From NCBI RefSeq assembly GCF_032229525.1, contig NZ_JAVTWB010000113.1, forward strand, positions 1 to 11,602: a stretch of DNA of 11,602 nucleotides, read 5' to 3'. The stretch's first letter is position 1. Each line of letters begins with the position of its first letter. This document shows positions 6,514-11,602 of the stretch, one piece after another. The position numbers and the translations under genes are program-made. Under the pieces are notes generated by a model that was not told the DNA's origin, did no database searches, and was given only the letters and a program-made list of their open reading frames with translations. This stretch comes from Accumulibacter sp032229525. Lineage in GTDB: Bacteria > Pseudomonadota > Gammaproteobacteria > Burkholderiales > Rhodocyclaceae.

Positions 6514-6887
6514 AACCCAAGCTGCGCGATTCCGTAGCAGTTCTCCTCAATCGGCCAATCGACAGACAGGACGTTCCACCGCAAGACGAAGCCGTTTGAG
6601 CCTCACCACCTTCCAGCCAGGTTCGGTAGTAGTTTTCACTCACCACACTATCAAGGAGTATTCAATGGACCCGTTCATCGGACAGATTCAGCTCTTCGCC
6701 TTCAACTTCGTACCCCAGGGTTGGATGCTTTGCGATGGGCGGATTCTTCAGATTGGTGAAAACGATGCCCTCTTTGCGCTCTTGCAAACAACGTATGGTG
6801 GCGATGGACAAAGCAATTTCGCGCTGCCCAACCTGGCCGGCCAGGAGCCGATTCCCGGCGCCAAGTACTGCATATGCGTCGCGGGCA
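6514..6887 (+). repeat. Long direct repeat, second copy (leader plus tail-collar domain)
   Basis: Partner of 5359-5732. It contains the leader of the second collar gene from AACCCAAGCTGCGCGATT onward and most of its coding sequence. No palindromic element precedes this copy, unlike the first, which begins right after copy C. Confidence 0.9.
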
Positions 6888-6907
6888 TTTTCCCCCAGAG
6901 GATGTAG
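6665..6907 (+). CDS. Short phage tail-collar (Mdp-like) protein
   Basis: An 80-residue protein that is a complete short collar module: MDPFIGQIQLFAFNFVP, then GWMLCDGRIL, LLQTTYGGDGQSNFALPNL, and an ending YCICVAGIFPQR. I recall short family members of the same length that end in a GIFPxR-like tail, so this looks whole rather than truncated. The GDG and ALPNL motifs mark the collar fold used in phage fibre tips and in bacterial Mdp-like proteins; the partner and location are unknown. AAGGAG at 6653-6658, six bases upstream, gives a strong start. Its 3' end runs straight into a decapitated higB toxin fragment, so this gene or its duplicate appears to have landed inside a higBA locus. Confidence 0.82.
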   Translation: MDPFIGQIQLFAFNFVPQGWMLCDGRILQIGENDALFALLQTTYGGDGQSNFALPNLAGQEPIPGAKYCICVAGIFPQRM

Positions 6908-6908
6908 C

Positions 6909-7031
6909 CTGGAAGCCTTGAGTGGAAACCGTGCTGGCCAGCACAGCATCCGCATCAACGACCAGTGGCGAATCTGCTTCATGTGGTCGCCTTCCGGGGC
7001 GGAGAGTGTTGAAATCGTCGATTACTGTTAG
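6909..7031 (+). pseudogene. higB: higB-type toxin, C-terminal fragment only
   Basis: The frame ending at the TAG 7029-7031 encodes 40 residues starting LEALSGNRAGQHSIRINDQW and ending in SVEIVDYC. This is the C-terminal part of a HigB/RelE-family mRNA-cutting toxin, including the RxxxRxxxxWR-type strand and the terminal EIVDY. Whole HigB proteins of this type have about 90 residues, so the first half is missing. Upstream, the frame passes into the collar gene, which marks a rearrangement junction at about 6908. It has no start of its own. An antitoxin gene follows 11 bases after the stop in the usual higB-higA order. Confidence 0.85.
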
Positions 7032-7081
7032 CGGCTGCGTAGACCCGCACAAATCTGGCGGCACTAAATGGCGGCGAGATT

Positions 7082-7345
7082 TTGCGCGAAGAGTTTCTCG
7101 GCCCGCTGGGGATGAGTGCCAACGCGCTGGCGATGGCACTGCATGTTCCGGCGCCGCGAATCAACGACATTGTGCGCGAGCGGCGTGCCGTATCGCCGGA
7201 TACAGCGCTGCGTTTGGCGCGATTCTTCGATACCAGTGCGCAGTTCTGGCTCAACCTGCAGACGGCCTATGACTTGAAGCTGGCCGAACAGCTGGCCGGC
7301 GAGCGGATCGCCATGGAGGTTCGCCCGCTGCCGCATGCGGCGTAG
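7082..7345 (+). CDS. higA: HigA-type antitoxin, orphan, with degraded start
   Basis: An XRE/HTH antitoxin. The DNA-binding helices read LGMSANALAMALHVPAPRI then VSPDTALRLARFF, followed by the family tail FWLNLQTAYDLKLAE. HigA neutralises HigB and represses its own promoter; here the toxin is broken, so at most the repressor function remains. The open frame begins at 7043, directly after a TAG at 7040-7042, and includes the normally conserved GEILREEFL. No ATG or GTG is in frame before that motif. The first usable start is TTG at 7082, which cuts off GEI and has no clear ribosome binding site. An ATG at 7068 is out of frame. Either the true start was lost when the locus was rearranged or a weak codon such as CTG 7055 is used. 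The family is certain; expression is doubtful. Confidence 0.8.
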   Translation: MREEFLGPLGMSANALAMALHVPAPRINDIVRERRAVSPDTALRLARFFDTSAQFWLNLQTAYDLKLAEQLAGERIAMEVRPLPHAA

Positions 7346-7451
7346 TCTTCCTGATGGAACCTTGGGGCCAAAACAGCTACAGCAAGCACCGTGGCCAGAA
7401 AGCAGGCGCACCTGCCACACCCAATAGACAAAGTTTGATCTTTCTGTGATC

Positions 7452-7511
7452 GAGGACTATCAAAAGGGTCGGCGTGATTTCAGTTGTTAACTCACCCTGA
7501 TCTTTTTGGTA
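7452..7511 (+). repeat. REP/MITE-like palindromic element, copy D
   Basis: It begins GAGGACTATCAAAAGGGTC and ends with CCTGATCTTTTTGGTA, so the outer arms pair imperfectly over about 20 bases. It shares GATTTCAGTT with copy C. Its right end adjoins the truncated response-regulator fragment, whose homology stops at 7515, so the element sits at the break point. Confidence 0.75.
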
Positions 7512-7514
7512 ACC

Positions 7515-7649
7515 GTAAGCAGTGGTCGCCGAGCCCGTTTCGGCTGGCTGGCCGTCGCGCACCCGGTCGACCGTATAGCCATCCTGGCGGCGGCCCTGCT
7601 CAACGCTCTTGCCGATCATCGGGTCGTCTTCGACCAGTAACACACGCAG
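7515..7649 (-). pseudogene. Response regulator, N-terminal fragment
   Basis: On the minus strand 45 codons read LRVLLVEDDPMIGKSVEQG, then RRQDGYTVD and RDGQ, and end at TTAY. This is the first 45 residues of a QseB/OmpR-like receiver domain. The phosphorylated aspartate (normally near residue 51) and everything after it are missing; the frame runs into copy D of the palindromic element instead. The start codon, ATG in the copy at 35-33, is CTG here. The fragment cannot make a working receiver. It is oriented away from the DUF4242 gene, so the ancestral arrangement was probably a regulator divergent from it. Confidence 0.85.
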
Positions 7650-7754
7650 CGTGTTCTGCTGACCGCGGCGAGTGGCCAATGGCCGGAAGGAACCAGCCGT
7701 TCCCCGCAAGGACGAGGCGTTCCGGGTGGGTGAGTGGGCGAACCATTGGCTGCG
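7615..7754. repeat. Direct repeat, right copy (response-regulator start plus upstream DNA)
   Basis: Partner of 1-142. The match is tight over the start of the regulator (7615-7664) and again at AGTGGGCGAAC near 7733. Homology fades after about 7754. This copy lies next to what appears to be undisturbed chromosomal DNA and marks the right end of the accessory island. Confidence 0.75.
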
Positions 7755-7845
7755 CTTGCCCGTCGCTTGTATGGCGTCCAGCCGTCGCCCTCCCGGAATG
7801 CCCGGCTTCAGCGGTGGCGGGCAGGGCTGGGAAAAACCGCTCGAT

Positions 7846-7854
7846 TGGTATAGT
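7846..7854 (+). promoter_or_regulatory. Extended -10 promoter for the DUF4242 gene
   Basis: TGGTATAGT is a textbook extended -10 (TGn plus TATAGT) about 50 bases before the start codon at 7904. No good -35 hexamer is found 17 bases upstream, which is common for extended -10 promoters. It would transcribe the DUF4242 gene and perhaps the regulator behind it. Confidence 0.5.
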
Positions 7855-7903
7855 GTGGTCCGTCGCTGCGAAGGTTTTTTCCCAAACTGGAGGAGAGAAG
7901 CCA

Positions 7904-8161
7904 ATGGCCATGTTCGTCATCGAGCGCAATTTCGCCGAGCAGATGCAGCTCACCAATGATGCCGCACGCCTGATCTCCGAAATCAACGAGGATGCTGGCG
8001 TGCACTGGCTGTTCTCCTTCCTGTCGGCCGACCAGAAGAAGACCTATTGCCTCTACGAGGCGCCGAACGCCGACGCCATTCGCGAGGCAGCGCGTCATGC
8101 TCATCTCCCCGCCGACGTCATCGTCGAGGTGACCGAGCTGCGGCCGGAAGCATTTAGCTGA
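7904..8161 (+). CDS. DUF4242 family small protein
   Basis: An 85-residue cytoplasmic protein. FVIERNF at the start, VHWLFSFLSADQKKTYCLYEAP in the middle, then DAIREAARHAHLPADVIVEV is the full pattern of the DUF4242 family, a ferredoxin-like fold one of whose members has been described as a nickel-binding protein. The function here is unknown; metal or ligand binding is plausible. The length is normal for the family. A strong GGAGGAGAG (7889-7897), six bases before the ATG, fixes the start; an overlapping upstream open frame is not needed. The LuxR-type regulator starts 88 bases later on the same strand, so the two may be co-transcribed. Confidence 0.88.
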   Translation: MAMFVIERNFAEQMQLTNDAARLISEINEDAGVHWLFSFLSADQKKTYCLYEAPNADAIREAARHAHLPADVIVEVTELRPEAFS

Positions 8162-8214
8162 GCGCAGTGCCCGTGCGGCAAATGGTCGGCTGCCACCGAG
8201 GCCAGCGGACATCT

Positions 8215-8249
8215 CCGGATCTGCAGCGCCGGTCTGCAGCCTGATCCGG
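8215..8249 (+). promoter_or_regulatory. Hairpin directly before the regulator start codon
   Basis: CCGGATC (8215-8221) pairs with GATCCGG (8243-8249), and inside it CTGCAG (8221-8226) pairs with CTGCAG (8234-8239). The loop has seven bases and there is a three-base bulge on one side. The structure ends on the base before the ATG at 8250, and no clear Shine-Dalgarno sequence is present. It could limit translation or bind a regulator. The bases are visible; the role is inference. Confidence 0.5.
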
Positions 8250-11237
8250 ATGGAAGCGCAAACCGAACGTGTGTTCATCGGTCGACAGCGCGAGATCGAG
8301 GCGCTGGATCTCGCCCTGGCATCGGCGATTGCCGGGCAAGCAGGCGTCGTCCTGCTCGCCGGAGAGCCCGGGATCGGCAAGACGCGCACGGCGCAGGAGA
8401 TTGCCGCGCACGCCAGCCAATGCGGCGTCCTGGCACTTTGGGGACGATGCCCAGAAGAGCCCGGCGCACCTCCCTACTGGCCGTGGCTGCAATTGATCCG
8501 GCGTTACGTCGCGCTGCATGATCGGCAGGTGCTGGACGAAATCATCGGCCCGGCCGGCGCGCAGCTCGCGGCACTCGATCCTGAACTGGCCGGCCGACTC
8601 TCCGACACCGCCCCGCGGCTCGTCGAAACCGAGCCAGCCAGGGCGCGCTTTCGCCTGTTCGATGCCATCGCCGGCTTCTGGCGACGCGCTGCCGCGCGCC
8701 AGCCGCTGCTGCTGGTGATCGACGATCTGCATTGCGCCGATGTGCCATCGTTGCGCCTGCTTGAATTCCTGATGGCCAACAGTGACGGCAGTTGCCTGAT
8801 GGTGCTCGGCAGCTACCGCGATGCGGAAGTCAGGCGCCAACACCCCCTGGCAGATACCCTGAGCCAACTGCACCGGAATGCACCGGTGCAACGCTTCCTG
8901 CTGGGCGGCTTTTCCCTCGCCGAGACGACGCGTTTCGTCGCCGTGGCCGCCGGCATCGCCTCCCCAGAAATGGCTGCCGCCCTGCACGAGCGAACCGCCG
9001 GCCATCCCTTGTTTCTCGCCGAACTGGCGCGCGAGCTTCGGCAGTCTGCTGCTGCGGTTTCGGCAACTGCTGGTCTCAGCTTGCCGGTCGTGCCGCGGGG
9101 CGTGCGCGAGGTGATTGGCACCCGCTTGAACCGCTTGACGCCGCCGGGCGTGCGTATCCTGCAGACCGCCGCGGTCTTCGGCCGCGAGTTCCGCCTCGAC
9201 CTGCTGTGCCGGGTGCTCGACGAGCTCTCCGAAGGGCAGGTGCTGGCCACGCTCGAGGAGGCCGCAACGGCGAGCCTGATCAGCGAATCGGCCGAGCAGG
9301 ACTGCTATCAGTTTGCGCATGCACTGGTACGCGACAGCCTGTACGACGAACTGCCCGCCAGGCGACGCGCGGCCCTGCACCAGAAGATCGGCGCGGCGCT
9401 CGAAACGCACTACCAGGACGACCTGACGGCCTGCTTGTCCACCCTGGCGCACCACTATCACGCCGCCGGTTTGCCTGGCAATGCGGCTGGCAATGCGGCT
9501 GGCGATTCGGTCAAGGCCATCGAGTACGCCAGCCGCGCAGCCGAGCGGGCAACGGCGATGCAGGCGCACGAAGAAGCGTCGCGCCACTACCTGCGCGCCT
9601 GTGCGGCGCTGCCGCTGGGGACTGCTGGCGACCCCCAGCGAGGCTCGCTGCTGCTGGGCCTGGGCCATGCACAGAACAGTGCTGGCGCCAGTCCACTGGC
9701 GCTGGCCACCTTTGCCCAGGCGGCGGACTGCGCCCGGCGTCTGGGCGACGCTGCACTGCTGGCGGACTCCGCGCTGGGCTTCGCCGACACGCAGTGGCGC
9801 TTGGGTATAGAAGGGTCGACCGCGGTGGCGCTGATCCGCGAGGCGCTGGGGCAGGCGTCACTGAGCCATGCCCATGCTCATACCCGGAGCGCGCTGCTGA
9901 GCGCCTTGTGCCAGGCCTTGCTGTTCACCAATCAGCCTGACGAGGCCGAGACGGCATTCCGTGAGGCGGTGGCCATCGCCCGGCAGCTCGACGACCCGTT
10001 GGCCTTGTTCAGGGCGCTGTGCGCCATCCTGCCCGGGCGCTGGTACCCCGATCGGTTGGCACTGCGCATCGCTGCGGCACGCGAGGCGGTCGAACTCGCC
10101 CGGCACGTCGATCATCCGACCTGTGCGTCGTCCTACCTCGCCGGCTGGCACACCGGCGACTTGATGGAGATCGGGGATACGGCAGCCGCCGCCGCCAGCG
10201 CGCAATTCCATCTGACCACTGCCAGGGCGAGTCGTGAGCCCTTCAACGAGGCTGCAGCCCTGGCGGCGCTGGCGATGGTCGCCACGCACGAGGGCCGCTT
10301 TGCCGATGCCGAGCCACTGGCAGCCGAGGCGCTGCGTTGCGGCAAGCGTTTCGACCGCGCCAACGCCGCCGGCATTTTCGGCGCCCAGATGTTCACCTTG
10401 CGGCGGCACCAGGGACGCTTGCGCGAGCTGGCGCCGGTTCTCCAACGCTTTCTCGCCCACGATTCGCAAGCGGCGACGTGGCGTCCCGGCCTGGCGATAG
10501 TGCACTGCGAACTCGGTGCCCACGACGAAGCGCAGGCGATCTTCGAGAGCCTCGCCATCGGCGGCTTTGCCGGCATCGCGCAGGACGCGATCCGCATCGC
10601 CAGCATCGCCTATCTCGCCGAGGTCTGCGTCTGGCTGGAAGACGGCGAGCGCGCGCTGATCCTTTTCGACCTGCTGCTGCCGTACGCGGGGCGAAACATC
10701 GTTTTCGGCGCCCACACCGCCTCTTTCGGTGCCGCGGATCGCCTGCTCGGCATGCTGGCCACGACCCTGGAGCGCTGGGACGTGGCACAAGCCCATTTCG
10801 AGCAGGCCCTCGTCGTCGATGAACGGACCGGTGGCCGGCCCTGGCTGGCCCAGTCGCGCTGCGCCTTCGCCGCGATGCTGATGCGCCGGGTGCGCGGCGA
10901 CGACCTCCTGCGCGCGCAGCCGCTGCTCCAGGCAGCCCTCGACGAGTCGCGCACGCTCGGCATGCGGGCGCTCGAGGAAAGCGTTCTGGCCTTGCAGCAG
11001 CACGGGGCAGAGGGCGGGATGCCGGAGCCGGTGGTGGCCGGGTTGTCCCGACGCGAGGTGCAGGTGCTGCAACTGGTGGCCGCCGGCAAGACCAACCAGG
11101 AGATCGCGACGGCGCTGTTTCGCAGTCCGAATACGGTCGCCAACCATGTCAGCAACATCCTCGGCAAGACGCGAGCGGCCAATCGCGCTGAAGCGTCGGC
11201 CTTCGCCGTCCGCCACGGGCTGCTGGCGCCGAAATAG
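8250..11237 (+). CDS. Large AAA-ATPase/LuxR-family transcriptional regulator (LAL type)
   Basis: A 995-residue MalT-like regulator. The N-terminal ATPase opens VFIGRQREIEALDLALA, has Walker A GEPGIGKT at 38-45 and Walker B LLLVIDDLH at 153-161, followed by GSYRDAEV and the ERTAGHPLFLAEL helix typical of AAA_16 regulators. A long alpha-helical middle (about 400-900) reads like tetratricopeptide repeats, with recurring ALxxFxxALxxAR-type helices. Residues about 932-995 form the LuxR helix-turn-helix (LSRREVQVLQLVAAGKTNQE, then SPNTVANHVSNIL), which binds DNA. Such proteins switch on target genes when ATP and a ligand or partner are bound. The length is normal. The ATG at 8250 is the first in-frame ATG but has no obvious ribosome binding site; a hairpin abuts it. 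NAAGNAAGD near residue 410 is a small in-frame repeat. Likely targets are the DUF4242 gene and the gene starting at 11565. Confidence 0.93.
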   Translation: MEAQTERVFIGRQREIEALDLALASAIAGQAGVVLLAGEPGIGKTRTAQEIAAHASQCGVLALWGRCPEEPGAPPYWPWLQLIRRYVALHDRQVLDEIIGPAGAQLAALDPELAGRLSDTAPRLVETEPARARFRLFDAIAGFWRRAAARQPLLLVIDDLHCADVPSLRLLEFLMANSDGSCLMVLGSYRDAEVRRQHPLADTLSQLHRNAPVQRFLLGGFSLAETTRFVAVAAGIASPEMAAALHERTAGHPLFLAELARELRQSAAAVSATAGLSLPVVPRGVREVIGTRLNRLTPPGVRILQTAAVFGREFRLDLLCRVLDELSEGQVLATLEEAATASLISESAEQDCYQFAHALVRDSLYDELPARRRAALHQKIGAALETHYQDDLTACLSTLAHHYHAAGLPGNAAGNAAGDSVKAIEYASRAAERATAMQAHEEASRHYLRACAALPLGTAGDPQRGSLLLGLGHAQNSAGASPLALATFAQAADCARRLGDAALLADSALGFADTQWRLGIEGSTAVALIREALGQASLSHAHAHTRSALLSALCQALLFTNQPDEAETAFREAVAIARQLDDPLALFRALCAILPGRWYPDRLALRIAAAREAVELARHVDHPTCASSYLAGWHTGDLMEIGDTAAAAASAQFHLTTARASREPFNEAAALAALAMVATHEGRFADAEPLAAEALRCGKRFDRANAAGIFGAQMFTLRRHQGRLRELAPVLQRFLAHDSQAATWRPGLAIVHCELGAHDEAQAIFESLAIGGFAGIAQDAIRIASIAYLAEVCVWLEDGERALILFDLLLPYAGRNIVFGAHTASFGAADRLLGMLATTLERWDVAQAHFEQALVVDERTGGRPWLAQSRCAFAAMLMRRVRGDDLLRAQPLLQAALDESRTLGMRALEESVLALQQHGAEGGMPEPVVAGLSRREVQVLQLVAAGKTNQEIATALFRSPNTVANHVSNILGKTRAANRAEASAFAVRHGLLAPK

Positions 11238-11298
11238 GCGAAATGGTCAATCCTGACTATTGCGTGGCGCTCTGCCGACGCCGCAGACTGTTCCGCTA

Positions 11299-11346
11299 AC
11301 GGTCATGACATGTCGAGATACCCCAGATCATGAAAGTCATGACCGT
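11299..11346. promoter_or_regulatory. 11-bp inverted repeat, candidate operator
   Basis: ACGGTCATGAC (11299-11309) and GTCATGACCGT (11336-11346) are perfect inverted copies, 26 bases apart. Each contains GTCATGAC, itself a palindrome, and a third TCATGA lies between them at 11328-11333. Repeated small palindromes in a gene-free stretch suit a dimeric or cooperative DNA-binding protein, possibly the LuxR regulator just upstream. The binding partner is inference. Confidence 0.5.
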
Positions 11347-11361
11347 CCCCCTCTTCCCCGG

Positions 11362-11387
11362 CCCTTCTCCCGCGCTGGGGAGAAGGG
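11362..11387. repeat. Perfect 10-bp hairpin
   Basis: CCCTTCTCCC (11362-11371) pairs with GGGAGAAGGG (11378-11387) around the loop GCGCTG. Similar CCCTTCTCCCGC-type palindromes are dispersed in many GC-rich proteobacterial genomes. It may help end transcription of the regulator, but no T-run follows. Confidence 0.65.
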
Positions 11388-11396
11388 AGATTCGTG

Positions 11397-11412
11397 AGTC
11401 GCGTACGCGACT
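11397..11412. repeat. Perfect 16-bp palindrome
   Basis: AGTCGCGTACGCGACT is self-complementary over all 16 bases. GTGA just before it and TCAC three bases after it extend the symmetry imperfectly. It could be an operator or part of a dispersed repeat together with the hairpin ten bases upstream. Confidence 0.65.
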
Positions 11413-11564
11413 TTCACATTAACAGCGTGGTTCCCCGGCCGCTGCGCGATGCAGGTCAACGCCAGGCCGGTGTAGTGGGTCTGGACGTCTTGCGTCATCC
11501 GGGCAGCGGCTGGCCTGGCCTGCTCCGGCGCGACGCTGTCGAGGCCATTGGAGGAGTTTCCACC

Positions 11565-11602
11565 ATGGCAATCGAACTGAAGGCCGCCGACGGCGGCACG
11601 GT
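11565..11602 (+). CDS. Start of an unidentified gene (runs off the right edge)
   Basis: An ATG at 11565 with GGAGGAG at 11550-11556, eight bases upstream, starts a frame reading MAIELKAADGGTV before the window ends. The ribosome binding site is strong, so a real gene is likely. Too little is present to identify it. It lies 327 bases after the LuxR-type regulator on the same strand, with inverted repeats between, and could be one of its targets. Confidence 0.65.
   Translation, partial: MAIELKAADGGT

Larger units (their letters stand above)
11238..11564. other. Intergenic region with several inverted repeats
   Basis: No gene is supported in these 327 bases. The left half holds three distinct inverted repeats, listed separately at 11299, 11362 and 11397. 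The right half (11436-11549) is GC-rich without any clear promoter or structure. None of the hairpins ends in a T-run, so I do not call an intrinsic terminator for the regulator gene. Confidence 0.6.

Noticed and set aside
2381..7511. Palindromic elements as a CRISPR array
   Set aside because: Copies are hundreds to thousands of bases apart with genes between, not short regular spacers.
8154..9668. Long minus-strand open frame of 504 codons opposite the LuxR-type regulator
   Set aside because: A typical shadow frame of a GC-rich gene; the plus strand has a complete ATPase domain over the same bases.
9858..11216. Long minus-strand open frame of 452 codons opposite the regulator's C-terminal half
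   Set aside because: Same reason; the plus strand ends in a clear LuxR helix-turn-helix, and the minus-strand product resembles nothing.

Overview
The window looks like a GC-rich proteobacterial chromosome, most likely a betaproteobacterium (a Rhodocyclaceae or Accumulibacter-like background is my guess from protein style; nothing here proves it). It falls into two parts. Positions 1 to about 7750 form a patchwork accessory island of short horizontally moved genes, broken genes and repeats. Positions about 7750 to 11602 look like ordinary chromosomal backbone.

Island. Its left edge is the first 12 codons of a response regulator on the minus strand. Its right edge is a second, truncated copy of the start of the same gene (7515-7649), also on the minus strand. 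The two edges are direct repeats (1-142 and 7615-7754), so the island is bracketed by a duplicated piece of one gene. In order, inside are: an AT-rich P-loop ATPase gene (609-1892) ending in an attC-like hairpin site of the integron gene-cassette type (1887-1968); a small one-helix membrane protein; a truncated and then a complete copy of a VOC (glyoxalase-fold) gene; a short-chain dehydrogenase; a glutathione S-transferase; a small two-helix membrane protein of a conserved unknown family; two copies of a short phage-tail-collar (Mdp-like) gene, the first carrying a 150-residue extension; the tail end of a higB toxin; and an orphan higA antitoxin whose normal start is lost.

Five copies of one palindromic element of about 50-60 bp (core GGGTCAGAGTGATT...CTCTGACCC) punctuate this island, all in the same orientation and mostly directly at gene ends or duplication boundaries. 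They look like REP/MITE-type elements and divide the island into modules.

Backbone. A DUF4242 small protein (7904-8161) has an extended -10 promoter and a strong ribosome binding site. It is followed by a 995-residue AAA-ATPase/LuxR regulator (8250-11237) whose start codon abuts a hairpin. After a 327-bp intergenic region with three inverted repeats, one a candidate operator, a new gene starts at 11565 and runs off the window.

How the genes work together: the dehydrogenase, transferase and VOC protein suggest a loose detoxification or stress theme. The ATPase cassette and toxin-antitoxin remnants fit a mobile or defence-type accessory locus. The DUF4242 and LuxR genes probably form a sensor/regulator pair. 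These functional links are inference.
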